DNA from: JAWSVE01 sp050633885
Lineage (GTDB): Bacteria; Pseudomonadota; Gammaproteobacteria; Pseudomonadales; Cellvibrionaceae
NCBI GenBank assembly: GCA_050633885.1
Contig: JBOEHK010000002.1
Span: forward strand, 310,001-374,000
DNA: 64,000 nucleotides
Direction of reading: 5' to 3'
This document shows positions 1 to 9,328 of the stretch, one piece after another. The notes under the pieces were generated by a model. The model did no database searches, had not been told where the DNA came from, and saw only the letters and a list, made by a program, of their open reading frames with translations. Positions within the stretch are counted from its first letter, which is position 1. Every line of letters starts with the position of its first letter. The translations under genes and the position numbers were made by a program.

Positions 1-217
1 CGAGAGCTCCTGTATATGTATAACAATAATTTGAGGCGCGACATTATGCCGGTTTTTTGCTCATAGTCAAGACTGTAGGTGTGAATACATGCTCAAGGTT
101 TATTATCTATGGTGTGGATCCATAGGTGGGATCAGAAAGGTTCTGAAAAGTAGTCGGTACCGGATCGGTAGCGAGTAGGTAATGCGTAGAAATCGAACAA
201 CAGAGAAGAATGTATCC

Positions 218-2332
218 TTACGGATCGCAGGTCGGTAACTCGACTAAAAACACGACGCCAGTTTTGTCGTCAAGATTTTGTGCGGTGACATTTCCTCTAT
301 GAAAGTGAGCGATTAGGCGAACAATATGCAGCCCTAAGCCCAAGTGAGTTTTGGGCGATGAGTGGATATCGGTGTTTTCATCTCTTAAAGAGACGAGAGA
401 GTCGAATAGCTGACCTTGCATATGTAAGGGGAGTAGCGGGCCTGTATTTGCAACGCTGAGGATTAAAGAAGCGCTGGAAGAATGGTTTAACTCAAAGGAG
501 ATAGCGCCGCCATCCGGACAAAAATCGAGAGCATTATCGATTAACTTATCTAGCATTTGAACGATCAGATCTGGTGAGCCGTTAATCGAGAAAAACGATG
601 GGGATTTATTCTGATAGCCATCAATGGTCAGCGATATATTTTTTTGGGGGTAGGTGGCTTGATAAGCAGCGATGAGCTCTTCCAATAAAGGAGCTAATGT
701 AAACGTAATAATTTCTGTGTCATGAATACTCTCTTCAATTCTATTGGCGGCACTCATGGCATTTAAAATATTAGACAGTCTTTCGGCACCTTCGCTAGCT
801 CGTTTTATGTATTGAGCATGTTGGTTTTGATCTTTGGTGCTTGTTTTATGATTTTGATCAGAAGAGTTTTGATTTAAATTATCAAGGGATGATTTTATCA
901 CGGCCAAGGGAGTTCTTAGTTCGTGTGATAATTTGCTCGCTAAAGTGCGTAAATATTCTGTGTAATCATCTAGGCGTTCTAATAATTGTTTGTAACTCCT
1001 AGTCAGGTCGCCGACCTCATCTCTTGCGGTGGTTGACATAAATTGACGATTAATTTTTCCATCGCTGCTTATGGCGGTATCTGTTGCATTTCTTAGACGC
1101 CGAATACGAAAAGATAATAGTGAGGCGTAAGCTAATAAAATAACAGTGACAAATATGACAGCGCTTAATGTGATTAAAAATAATCGATTAAACGCTACAT
1201 TGGTCGCTGCTGCGACAGAGGAGGCGCTTTGCTCTAGGATGACGAACCCTAAAATATTGTTGTTAGTCTTTTGGATGTTGTTTTTAAAGATGGGAGCGGT
1301 CACTCGAGCGATAGGTTCGGATTCTAACTGAAACCAAGTTGCTGTTTGCTCGTGAGTTAACAGAGATTCTGGATTCCTAAATATAAATTTACCATCATTC
1401 TTTTCGTTGGTTAGCATTGGCAGATGTTTTTTATCTAAAATATATTTATACATCCATTTTATCAGCCAGAAAGTATCGTCATTAGGTGAGATTGTTGGTA
1501 AGTTATTTTGACTCTTTGCTAAAATCCACTGGTCGGTATTGGTGATAAACATCGACATGCCTGGATCTGTGTAGGGCGATATCGTTTTTTCTAGATCAAT
1601 AGAATACTGAATGATTCTTTCAGGCATAGAGGAGTAGATAGATTTTTTGATTGTAGTGGTTTGATCAATGTAAGAGATGCCTAAATAGTTATTCAATAAT
1701 CCAAAGGGAATGTTGGCTTCGACGATATAGCCTTCACCTGTTTCTCTCCAAAAGCCTTTGATAGCACTTTGAGGCTTTATTGTTCCGTTGGCGTCTCGGT
1801 AGTATCCGATAAAGTTTCCAGACCCGCTGTTTTGTAAAATATAATCAATGTTGCGGAAAAATTTATCTTTAGAGTGCAGTATAATATGATCGCCATTTGC
1901 GATGCCGGATTTTTGAGGGTTGTGAAATATCTGAGATTTGTCAGAAATATAAAAAGCCAAATAAGCAATGTTATCAAAAATGCCTGTATTCAAATCAAAA
2001 TATGAAGCATTATTTTCGGTATAAAACCTTCTAGGTTTTATAAAAACAGATTTCCATTCGCTGTTATAACCATCGATAATCGGTGTGCTGTTAATATGGT
2101 CAAAATAAATATGATTATTGAGCGGCTCTTTTTTATTTTCAGTTTTTGCGAGCACGCTTGAAAAAAATTCAGAATTTTGAAGCGTGATAGCAATAGCACG
2201 CGCTTGTGCTTTTAAAGAGCGTACTTGACCGTCTTTGAGGGTCGTATCCATTTCTTTAACAAATTCGCAGCCGGCCCAAGGCAAAGCGAAAATTGAAAGG
2301 CTGATAAGTAACAGTTGTTTTTGAAGAGTCAT
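218..2332 (-). CDS. pdsS: Sensor histidine kinase of dedicated sortase system (PdsS-like)
   Basis: Membrane sensor kinase. An N-terminal hydrophobic segment (about residues 4-22, ending in PWAGCEF) is followed by a long extracytoplasmic region, a second membrane helix near residue 385-408, a HAMP-like linker, a HisKA box SHELRTPL with phospho-acceptor His470, and a C-terminal HATPase domain (GLGLHIVRL). The periplasmic part begins with a CBM9/DOMON-like stretch (TPIIDGYNSEW, then NGDHIILHS). The length (704 residues from ATG 2332) and the PWAGCEF start fit the kinase family found with marine proteobacterial sortases. A TTG at 2350 is an alternative start. It lies 72 bp after the response regulator gene and is probably cotranscribed. 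The family call is from memory of the N-terminus and the neighbours, not from a search. Confidence 0.8.
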   Translation of the reverse strand: MTLQKQLLLISLSIFALPWAGCEFVKEMDTTLKDGQVRSLKAQARAIAITLQNSEFFSSVLAKTENKKEPLNNHIYFDHINSTPIIDGYNSEWKSVFIKPRRFYTENNASYFDLNTGIFDNIAYLAFYISDKSQIFHNPQKSGIANGDHIILHSKDKFFRNIDYILQNSGSGNFIGYYRDANGTIKPQSAIKGFWRETGEGYIVEANIPFGLLNNYLGISYIDQTTTIKKSIYSSMPERIIQYSIDLEKTISPYTDPGMSMFITNTDQWILAKSQNNLPTISPNDDTFWLIKWMYKYILDKKHLPMLTNEKNDGKFIFRNPESLLTHEQTATWFQLESEPIARVTAPIFKNNIQKTNNNILGFVILEQSASSVAAATNVAFNRLFLITLSAVIFVTVILLAYASLLSFRIRRLRNATDTAISSDGKINRQFMSTTARDEVGDLTRSYKQLLERLDDYTEYLRTLASKLSHELRTPLAVIKSSLDNLNQNSSDQNHKTSTKDQNQHAQYIKRASEGAERLSNILNAMSAANRIEESIHDTEIITFTLAPLLEELIAAYQATYPQKNISLTIDGYQNKSPSFFSINGSPDLIVQMLDKLIDNALDFCPDGGAISFELNHSSSASLILSVANTGPLLPLHMQGQLFDSLVSLRDENTDIHSSPKTHLGLGLHIVRLIAHFHRGNVTAQNLDDKTGVVFLVELPTCDP

Positions 2333-2404
2333 GACCTGATCAAGTCTCAATGCTTTATATGTTATGAAATTATTGCGTTGCCAAAAATTATTATTCTTAG
2401 AGTT

Positions 2405-3109
2405 TTAATGATGCGAGTCGTTACTTGACCATCGATAACCCATGCCATACGCGGTTTGTAATGAATCAAAATTTTCATCGATAGCGATAAATTTTTTTCT
2501 TATTCTTTTAATGTGCGAAGTGATGGAATTGTCATCGAGAACGACATTGGCTGAATCCATCAATTGTTGTCTGTTTTTTACGTGACCTGGTCTACGAACT
2601 AGTGCGTGAACTATCCAAAATTCAGTGACAGTTAAGTCAACGGATTTTTCTTGCCAGAGAGCCGACATACGATCTAGGTTGAGATGAAGTTTTCCTTGAG
2701 TGAGCTGTTGATCTTCTTTGCTGTCTTTTTGTAATGCGTCGATACGGCGAAAAAGTGCGACAATTCGAGCGAGTAAGTGTGGCTGACTAATATCTTTTGT
2801 CAGATAATCATCAGCACCTAAACGTAACCCCGATATGGCATCGAGTTCGCTATCGCGTGCCGTTAAAAAAATAATTGGGAGATTAGGAGCCATAGAGCGA
2901 AGGTCCCGACATAAATCAAAACCTCCTTCGATTTCATTCTCTAATCCGACATCGACTAAAGCAAGATCAGGAAGCCGTAATTGAAAAGCTTCCATAGCTG
3001 ACGGTCTGTTAGAATAAATTTTTACTTTAAAACCTTGTCGATGCAGAGCGTCACGGTAGTTCTCAGCTAATGCGATTTCATCTTCGACTATGGCAATTTC
3101 TCGGCTCAT
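2405..3109 (-). CDS. pdsR: OmpR-type response regulator (PdsR-like)
   Basis: Two-component response regulator of 234 residues. The receiver domain starts at once (REIAIVEDE), with phospho-acceptor Asp53 in ALVDVGLE and the conserved Lys region after LTARDSE. A winged-helix DNA-binding domain (LTVTEFWIVHALVRRPG) occupies the C-terminal third. The ATG at 3109 was chosen because the receiver domain begins there; an upstream in-frame extension to 3229 would add 40 residues with no homology-like features and run into the terminator. It lies directly upstream of the kinase gene and downstream of the OmpA-like gene, the order expected for a proteobacterial dedicated sortase system. It probably regulates the sortase and its target, which are not in this window. 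Confidence 0.85.
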   Translation of the reverse strand: MSREIAIVEDEIALAENYRDALHRQGFKVKIYSNRPSAMEAFQLRLPDLALVDVGLENEIEGGFDLCRDLRSMAPNLPIIFLTARDSELDAISGLRLGADDYLTKDISQPHLLARIVALFRRIDALQKDSKEDQQLTQGKLHLNLDRMSALWQEKSVDLTVTEFWIVHALVRRPGHVKNRQQLMDSANVVLDDNSITSHIKRIRKKFIAIDENFDSLQTAYGMGYRWSSNDSHH

Positions 3110-3182
3110 ATCTAATCCGGTTACATTTTTTATTTTTCGGTATTGTTGCAAATCTATCATAAAGAGATGATCATTTCTCATG

Positions 3183-3212
3183 ATTATATGATCTAAATAT
3201 TTATCGTGACGG
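3183..3212 (-). promoter_or_regulatory. Possible promoter for pdsR
   Basis: Reading the minus strand, a perfect TATAAT (rev. comp. of 3183-3188) follows a weak -35-like TCACGA at 16 bp spacing, just after the terminator of the upstream gene and about 75 bp before the pdsR ATG. The -10 match is seen; the -35 is poor, so this is only a candidate. Confidence 0.3.
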
Positions 3213-3221
3213 ACAAAAAAT

Positions 3222-3257
3222 AAAAACACTTAGCGTTTTCAATGCCAAGTGTTTTTA
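3222..3257 (-). terminator. Rho-independent terminator after pdsO
   Basis: A 10-bp stem (AAAAACACTT paired with AAGTGTTTTT) with a further 2 bp beyond one mismatch, and on the minus strand a long T-rich tract after it. It begins about 20 bp after the pdsO stop codon. It should end or reduce transcription before the pdsR-pdsS pair. Confidence 0.75.
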
Positions 3258-3276
3258 AGTGGTAATATTATTAAAG

Positions 3277-4038
3277 CTAGTGGGCTTTCGCTATTGTTTT
3301 TTCCGTGTTGTTATTAAAAATTTCAATGTCGACACGTCGATCGTGTGCATACGCTTCGTAATTCCCTGTGCTTGCGATGGATTGCAGTGCACCATAAGCT
3401 CGTCTTTCGATTCTCTGGCTTTCAACTCCGTAACTTTCAAGAGCATGTTGAACGGATATGGCTCGATGCTCAGATAACACATTGTTATATTCGTCAGTAC
3501 CTCTTGGATCGGCATGTCCAGTTAATCGAATAGAAAGAGTTGGGTGTTCCACCAAAAAGCTAGCCAATGTTGCAATTCTGTTTTCACCTCGCGCCGACAA
3601 GGTATCAATGCCAGTGTGAAATAAAATTTGGAATTCCAATTTTTCTAATATTGGCAGGCCTTTGGTTGATAAGTTAGTAGATGAGTTAGCTGGAGAGTTA
3701 GCTGATGAGTGGGTTGACAACTCAGATTGAGAGCCAATGGATTCTACTTCTATTTCAGCGAGCTGATCTTCTAATTGTGTAATATACATAGTGTTCTCCG
3801 AAATTTCTTTTTCAATCAATGTGGTTTTGTCTGCTTTTTCGATTTGCTCTCCAAGATAAGCTCCACCAATTGCACCCAGAAATAATCCTAAAGGGCCTCC
3901 CGCTGCTGCTCCCAGTAATGCAGAAGTAGAAAATACTCCAGCCTGTTTTAAGGCGGTTTTTGTTTCACCGGCATAACTTGGCGGTGTATTTGAAATAGCA
4001 ATTGCGACTAACGATGATATAAATACTATTTTTTTCAT
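3277..4038 (-). CDS. pdsO: OmpA-family protein of dedicated sortase system (PdsO-like)
   Basis: A 253-residue exported protein. It has a Sec signal peptide (about residues 1-23, cleavage after PSYA), a glycine-zipper segment (GAAAGGPLGLFLGAIGGAYLG, about 42-62), a short coiled-coil and a Ser/Asn/Thr-rich linker, and a C-terminal OmpA-like peptidoglycan-binding domain (FHTGIDTLS; LTGHADPRGTDEYN; LSEHRAISV; RRAYGA; DRRVDIEI). The arrangement matches the OmpA-like proteins that occur only with the sortase-linked kinase/regulator pair, which follows immediately downstream. It likely anchors at the outer membrane or periplasm and binds peptidoglycan; its role in the sortase system is not known. 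Confidence 0.8.
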   Translation of the reverse strand: MKKIVFISSLVAIAISNTPPSYAGETKTALKQAGVFSTSALLGAAAGGPLGLFLGAIGGAYLGEQIEKADKTTLIEKEISENTMYITQLEDQLAEIEVESIGSQSELSTHSSANSPANSSTNLSTKGLPILEKLEFQILFHTGIDTLSARGENRIATLASFLVEHPTLSIRLTGHADPRGTDEYNNVLSEHRAISVQHALESYGVESQRIERRAYGALQSIASTGNYEAYAHDRRVDIEIFNNNTEKTIAKAH

Positions 4039-4346
4039 GATGCGTATCTCGATTGAATGTGTGGGTTAAAAATGTGATAACCATGTTTGAGCTGTAAAGC
4101 TTGTCAGTATTAAACAAGGGTGAGGAGGTTTCTTCGTGGAAGGAATGGGGCGAGATTGAGATAGATTGTGGCGAATTATGACGGTGATTAATGGTCAGAG
4201 AAGTGAGAAATAAAAACTGGGAGGTGATTCGGTCCTAATGGTTGAAATTTCTTTACAGTTAAGATGGGCGATATTAGGTATTCTTGTCAGTTCGTCGTAT
4301 CAGTTGATGAGATAAAATAATAATAAATGAAAAGGCTTTGATACCC
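4039..4346. other. Intergenic region between divergent genes
   Basis: About 300 bp between the divergent pdsO and the secreted-protein gene. It must hold promoters for both, but I see no convincing -35/-10 pair, operator or RNA structure. Confidence 0.5.
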
Positions 4347-5372
4347 ATGAAAAAAAATAAAATTCCTTTACTATTAATAAGTTACTTATTTTTTTCTCCC
4401 TTTTTAAATGCCTCAAGTTACGAGCCTCCCCGGATGCCGAATGGAAAACCCAGTTTGCAGGGGATATGGAGCAATGTTTCAGTGACAGATTTACAGCGCA
4501 AGGAAGGCGTTAAGTCTCTAGTGTTATCGCCGCAAGAAGCTGCCGCGCTTGAAGGGAAAGACTTTTATAATATTCGAACTAAGGAAGATGCTAAACCCAA
4601 CAGCAAAAAAGAAAATGAAACGTTACTTGATGGCAGTGATTTACTGTCTGGTGGTGGTTATAACGCTTTTTGGGTGGATGCGGGTACAACCCATGGGGTT
4701 GTTAAAGGCGAGATTCGATCATCGTGGATTGTTGATCCGGATAATGGGCGTATTCCTTATACTAACAGCGGCCGAGAAAAAATTTCAACGTTGAGAGATC
4801 GCTCAAGAGCAAATGATGGTCCAGAAGGACGGACGATGTCCGATCGGTGTTTAATCGGGTTTGGTGGGACTGGTGGGCCTCCTATGCTCAATGTTCTCTA
4901 TAATAATACGTATCAATTTGTGCAAACCGATGATTATTTAATGATTTTGGTAGAGATGGCCCATGACGCTAGGATCATAAGAATTAATCAACAGCATAAT
5001 CCCGCGAATGTCACACGATGGCTGGGTGATTCCATTGGATATTGGGAGGGTGATACATTCGTTGTTGAAACTAAACATTGGAATTCGATACAAGCAAACC
5101 GTGGCCCTATCTATCACTCTCAAAAAGGAAAAGTGATTGAGCGTTTTTCACGATATTCAGACAATCAAATTTTTTACGAATTCACCATCGATGATCCTGA
5201 ATTTTATTCTCAACCTTGGCGTGGCGAAATGAGTTTTAATTCAACTGAGGGCCCTGTGTATGAGTACGCATGTCACGAAGGCAATATTGCGCTACCCGGT
5301 ATTTTAAAAGGCGCAAGACATCAAGAAAGACTGGGTAATAAAGTAGATATTGCAGATAAAGATGAAGGATAA
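4347..5372 (+). CDS. Secreted protein of unknown function
   Basis: A 341-residue protein with an N-terminal signal peptide (MKKNKIPLLLISYLFF, cleavage near LNA-SS). The mature protein starts with the motif PRMPNGKPSLQGIWSN, which is shared by a large family of uncharacterised secreted proteins in gammaproteobacteria and acidobacteria. No catalytic motif is recognisable to me. The ATG at 4347 is preferred over an upstream in-frame TTG (4338) because the AAAAGG at 4330-4335 is correctly spaced only for the ATG. Followed 137 bp later by an S41-type peptidase on the same strand; a joint function is possible but not shown. Confidence 0.75.
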   Translation: MKKNKIPLLLISYLFFSPFLNASSYEPPRMPNGKPSLQGIWSNVSVTDLQRKEGVKSLVLSPQEAAALEGKDFYNIRTKEDAKPNSKKENETLLDGSDLLSGGGYNAFWVDAGTTHGVVKGEIRSSWIVDPDNGRIPYTNSGREKISTLRDRSRANDGPEGRTMSDRCLIGFGGTGGPPMLNVLYNNTYQFVQTDDYLMILVEMAHDARIIRINQQHNPANVTRWLGDSIGYWEGDTFVVETKHWNSIQANRGPIYHSQKGKVIERFSRYSDNQIFYEFTIDDPEFYSQPWRGEMSFNSTEGPVYEYACHEGNIALPGILKGARHQERLGNKVDIADKDEG

Positions 5373-5509
5373 AAAATAAGCATGATTATTGTGAGCATCA
5401 GATGTTATGTGACTGTAAAAAGACTAATCGGTAATACAATATTTACATTTTCATGCTCAGACTATATTTCGTGATAAAGTCAATCACCTCTTTTAAAAAT
5501 GGAGTTTCA

Positions 5510-7108
5510 ATGAGAAATACAAAGCAAATAAAATTAATAATAGCCATTAGCTTCTCTTTAGGATTATTGAGCGCTTGCGGTGGGTCAAGTGGATCAAGTG
5601 GTGGCGTAAAAGATATAGGCGCTGAAGATGAATGGCAGGCAGGCGTATTCCCTCCCGCCGAAGACTTTGCTGGTTACTGTGAAAATCCTAGAGTGGGAGT
5701 CGATCCGACAACGAATGATAATTACCCTGATCTTCCGGGTAGTACAGCGGATGAAAATAATTGGCTGCGGTCGATGACGAATGATTTGTATCTGTGGTAC
5801 GACGAAGTACCGGATTTGAATCCGGCATTGTATTCTTCCACAGAAGATTATTTTGATTTATTAGTGACAGATGCAACAACGCCTTCTGGTGCATTCAAAG
5901 ATCAGTTCCATTTTACGCACCCAACGGAGGAATGGTTTAATATTACACAAGGTGGTATTTCTGCCGGTTATGGTGCTGAGTTTGCTTTAATTCGTTCAGT
6001 TCCTCCTCGTGAAATATTGGTGGCTTATACGCAACCGAATTCTCCCGCGACGGATGTTGGAATTACTCGAGGTACTAGAATTGTATCGATCAATGGAGAG
6101 CCTGTCTCCACAGGTGATGCTGATATTTTAAATGCGGGAGCTTTTCCCAGTGAGATAGGTGAGTCTCACACATTTGAAATTCAAGATTTGGATTCGGCAA
6201 TCACGCGCACGGTGACGATGGTTTCTGAAAATGTCACAACAGTGCCGGTACAGAATGTAAAAACTATCTCAACGGCAACCGGTAATGTAGGTTACTTAAC
6301 GTTTAACGATCATATAGTAACAGCAGAGCAAGGGTTGATTGATGCGGTGAATCAATTGGCTGCGGATAATATTAATGATCTTGTGGTTGATCTGAGATAT
6401 AACCGTGGAGGCTTTCTTTATATCGCGAGTCAATTATCTTATATGATTGCTGGCCCAGCGAATACGACGGGCAAAGAGTTTGAGCGCTTGGTGTTTAATG
6501 ATAAACATCCACTGGTCAATCCTGTGACAGGCCGGACGCTCGAACCAAGACCTTTTTACGGTGCCACTTCTGGTAGTCTACCGTCTCCATTACCGACACT
6601 GAATTTAAATCGAGTATTTATTTTATCGAGCGCTGATACGTGCTCGGCAAGTGAAACTATTATTAATGGTTTGCGTGGAATTGATGTGGATGTGTATCAA
6701 ATAGGGACAACAACTTGTGGAAAGCCCTATGGTTTTTATGAAATGCCAAATTGTGGCACATCGTATTTCACGATTATGTTCCGAGGAGAAAATGCTAAAG
6801 GTTTTGGTGATTATGCTGATGGTTTTGCACCGCAAAATACAGTGGGCGGTTCGGGGACTTTAATTCCCGGTTGCACGGTTGCAGATGACTTTACGCATCT
6901 GTTAGGCGATGAAAATGAGGGTAAATTGGCCGGTGCTTTAAGTTATCGGGCGCAATTAGAAAGCACAGGAACGGCATCGTGTAATACGATTTCAACATTT
7001 CCTGCACCTGGTATTTCTGGTTCAGCGAAGCCGTCGAAAATAGATTTTTCTACAGTGAATGGGAGCGTACCTAAGCCGAAAGGAATCGAAGGAAAGATTT
7101 TGCGTTAA
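5510..7108 (+). CDS. S41-family (tail-specific protease-like) lipoprotein
   Basis: A 532-residue lipoprotein. The signal peptide ends in a lipobox LLSAC followed by a Gly/Ser-rich tether. A PDZ-like segment (NSPATDVGITRGTRIVSINGEPV region) precedes the S41 peptidase core, where VGYLTFNDHI, LVVDLRYNRGG and LSSADTCSASETII (nucleophile region SAS) are visible. The ATG at 5510 has a good GGAG at 5501-5504; the open frame extends further upstream but without signal-peptide logic. It probably cleaves proteins in the periplasm or at the cell surface. The substrate is unknown. A hairpin terminator follows. Confidence 0.85.
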   Translation: MRNTKQIKLIIAISFSLGLLSACGGSSGSSGGVKDIGAEDEWQAGVFPPAEDFAGYCENPRVGVDPTTNDNYPDLPGSTADENNWLRSMTNDLYLWYDEVPDLNPALYSSTEDYFDLLVTDATTPSGAFKDQFHFTHPTEEWFNITQGGISAGYGAEFALIRSVPPREILVAYTQPNSPATDVGITRGTRIVSINGEPVSTGDADILNAGAFPSEIGESHTFEIQDLDSAITRTVTMVSENVTTVPVQNVKTISTATGNVGYLTFNDHIVTAEQGLIDAVNQLAADNINDLVVDLRYNRGGFLYIASQLSYMIAGPANTTGKEFERLVFNDKHPLVNPVTGRTLEPRPFYGATSGSLPSPLPTLNLNRVFILSSADTCSASETIINGLRGIDVDVYQIGTTTCGKPYGFYEMPNCGTSYFTIMFRGENAKGFGDYADGFAPQNTVGGSGTLIPGCTVADDFTHLLGDENEGKLAGALSYRAQLESTGTASCNTISTFPAPGISGSAKPSKIDFSTVNGSVPKPKGIEGKILR

Positions 7109-7133
7109 GTCAGTATTGGTAAAGTCATTCATT

Positions 7134-7192
7134 AAAACCAGAGCTATTTGGTTTCTTTCATTGGCAGCTCTGATGAGTAGCTCTGGTTTTTT
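7134..7192 (+). terminator. Hairpin terminator after the S41 peptidase gene
   Basis: Arms AAAACCAGAGCTA (7134-7146) and TAGCTCTGGTTTT (7178-7190) are perfectly complementary over 13 bp, with a 31-nt loop and a T-run on the plus strand. The run of A on the left arm allows weak function for the convergent reductase gene as well. Confidence 0.75.
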
Positions 7193-7216
7193 ATGAAGAC
7201 AAAAATGTTTTAAGGT

Positions 7217-8011
7217 TTAAATCCCTGCCACCGAAATAGCACCATCTACAGGAATAACAGTGCCGTTAATAAATGATGCCGTATCACCGCTTAGCATCAC
7301 AATTGGCCCAACTAACTCTTCCAATTTTCCTAAGCGCTTAGCGGGCATATTTTCTATGAAATTCTTTCCAGCCGGTGAGTCAAAATACGCTTCATTCATT
7401 TCTGTTTTATACCATCCTGGAGCGATGGCGTTGACGCGAATGTTGTGCCTCATGAGATCGAGAGCCATAGCGCGTGTTAGTTGAATGACAGCACCTTTCG
7501 ATGCGCAGTAGCTGGTTTGGCCTGGTTTTACCGTCAAGCCTAAAATAGAAGCGATGTTTATTATGCTGCCGGGTATTTTTTTGGCTATCATGCGTTGAGC
7601 GCCTTCTTGTGCTACATTCCAAACACCATTGACATTGGTGTTCAGAACAAAATCCCGAGATTTTTCAGTGTCTTTTACGAATGTTGCTGGTGACGCAACG
7701 CCGGCATTGTTAATGATAATATCGGGCGTGCCATAATTTTCTTCAGCTAGATCAAATGCTTTCTTTATAGATTCTCTGTCAATGACATCGACATCAGCAG
7801 CGATAGCAACATTTGCATTGGCAGATTGATTAATTTCGCTAACGAGTGTTTCGAGTCTGTCACGTCTTCGCGCGCCAACCACAACTTTTGCGCCCGCTCC
7901 AGCAAGCGCTTTTGCAACAGTTGCTCCAATGCCGCTAGATGCTCCAGTGACGAAAGCGATTTTATTGTTTAAAGAGAATTGATTGGTAGAGAAAGAGGGT
8001 GAAGCTGTCAT
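7217..8011 (-). CDS. Short-chain dehydrogenase/reductase (SDR)
   Basis: A classical SDR of 264 residues. It shows the Rossmann cofactor motif TGASSGIG, the NNAG motif (IIINNAGVAS), catalytic Ser in IASILG, and YxxxK with Tyr168 and Lys172. The arginines after the second strand (GARRRDR) suggest NADP(H) preference. It resembles 3-oxoacyl-ACP reductase or glucose dehydrogenase-like members; the substrate cannot be read from sequence. The start at 8011 was chosen as closest to the family; in-frame upstream starts at 8050 and 8083 would add up to 24 residues. It is divergent from the aldo/keto reductase gene. Confidence 0.85.
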   Translation of the reverse strand: MTASPSFSTNQFSLNNKIAFVTGASSGIGATVAKALAGAGAKVVVGARRRDRLETLVSEINQSANANVAIAADVDVIDRESIKKAFDLAEENYGTPDIIINNAGVASPATFVKDTEKSRDFVLNTNVNGVWNVAQEGAQRMIAKKIPGSIINIASILGLTVKPGQTSYCASKGAVIQLTRAMALDLMRHNIRVNAIAPGWYKTEMNEAYFDSPAGKNFIENMPAKRLGKLEELVGPIVMLSGDTASFINGTVIPVDGAISVAGI

Positions 8012-8263
8012 AATAAGTATTCCACGTCCTGTTTTTTTAAGAAATTTCATCACATTAGTTATAGGTAAAAGAAAGTGATTCATGTTGAAATATTACAAGT
8101 TACTAGAAGAAATACCTAGCCGAATTAAAATTAATTCAAGCTGTCAAAATTAAAATAGGCCTTCGATACGTTTTATGATCAGTGTTGCGAAAATGTTAAC
8201 TAATATAATTCTTGTCATTAATGTTGTTGAAGTTGTGATATTTATAGTAGAAAAGGAAAAGTC

Positions 8264-9253
8264 ATGCATCGTCAAATAGGACCATTTCAAACATCGGCTA
8301 TCGGGTTAGGTTGTATGAATCTATCTCATGCTTATGGCATGCCACCGCCAAAGAAAGAAGCGGGATTGTTTTTGAATACGGCATTAGATATGGGGTATAG
8401 CATGCTTGATACAGCAGCACTTTATGGTTTTGGGGCTAATGAAGAGTTGATCGGTGATACTGTGATGCATAGGCGGCATGACTTTGTGTTGGCGAGTAAA
8501 TGCGGAATGGCGAAAAATGATCAAGGTGTGCGAGAAATCAATGGTCGGCCTGAAGTCATTAAAAAAACATGTGAAGATAGCTTACGTCGATTAAAAACAG
8601 AAGTCATCGATCTCTATTATCTGCATCGTTGGGATAAAAGTATTCCAATAGAAGAAAGTGTTGGCGCGATGGCTGATTTGCGCCGAGAAGGAAAAATCAG
8701 AACACTTGGATTAAGCGAAGTGTCTTCCAGTAGTTTAAAAAAGGCGAACGCGGAGCATCCGATTGCAGCGGTTCAAACGGAATATTCTTTGTGGACAAGA
8801 AATGCAGAAATATCTATCTTGGATGATTGTAAAAAAATGGGGATTTCCTTTGTCGCTTTTTCGCCATTGGGTCGAGGTTTTTTAACGGATGTTGTTCCTA
8901 ATCCTGATAATTTTGAAGAAAAAGATATTCGTCGAGGTATGCCACGCTTTCAATCCAAAAATTATGTAAGGAATGTAAAAATTGCGGAAGCGTTTGATCG
9001 GCTTGCCAAACACTATGATATGACTCGTGCACAATTATCGCTGGCTTGGCTATTAAATCAAGGGGAGGGAATTATTCCTATTCCTGGCACAACGAATCTG
9101 AATCATTTAAAAGAAAATTTTTCAGCAATGGATATAGTCTTATCTGAAACTACCATAAAAGAATTGGATGACCTTATTAATCAGGAAACAATAACAGGGC
9201 CAAGATATAACGATAATACTCAAAAAGAAATTGATACTGAAGAGTTTGTCTAG
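8264..9253 (+). CDS. Aldo/keto reductase
   Basis: A 329-residue TIM-barrel NADPH-dependent oxidoreductase. The catalytic tetrad is recognisable: Asp and Tyr in MLDTAALYG, Lys in LASKCG, and His in YYLHRWD. IPIPGTTNLNHLKEN near the C-terminus is the cofactor-binding signature. It resembles the AKR group acting on pyridoxal-like or methylglyoxal-like carbonyls, but the substrate is not determined. It starts with ATG preceded by AAAAGGAAAAG. Divergent from the SDR gene across about 250 bp. Confidence 0.9.
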   Translation: MHRQIGPFQTSAIGLGCMNLSHAYGMPPPKKEAGLFLNTALDMGYSMLDTAALYGFGANEELIGDTVMHRRHDFVLASKCGMAKNDQGVREINGRPEVIKKTCEDSLRRLKTEVIDLYYLHRWDKSIPIEESVGAMADLRREGKIRTLGLSEVSSSSLKKANAEHPIAAVQTEYSLWTRNAEISILDDCKKMGISFVAFSPLGRGFLTDVVPNPDNFEEKDIRRGMPRFQSKNYVRNVKIAEAFDRLAKHYDMTRAQLSLAWLLNQGEGIIPIPGTTNLNHLKENFSAMDIVLSETTIKELDDLINQETITGPRYNDNTQKEIDTEEFV

Positions 9254-9328
9254 TTAGCTATTATCGCTTTCAAACGACTAAAAACTTTTTCTCGACCGCT
9301 TAAAATATAAAACAATTAAGGGTAAAAA

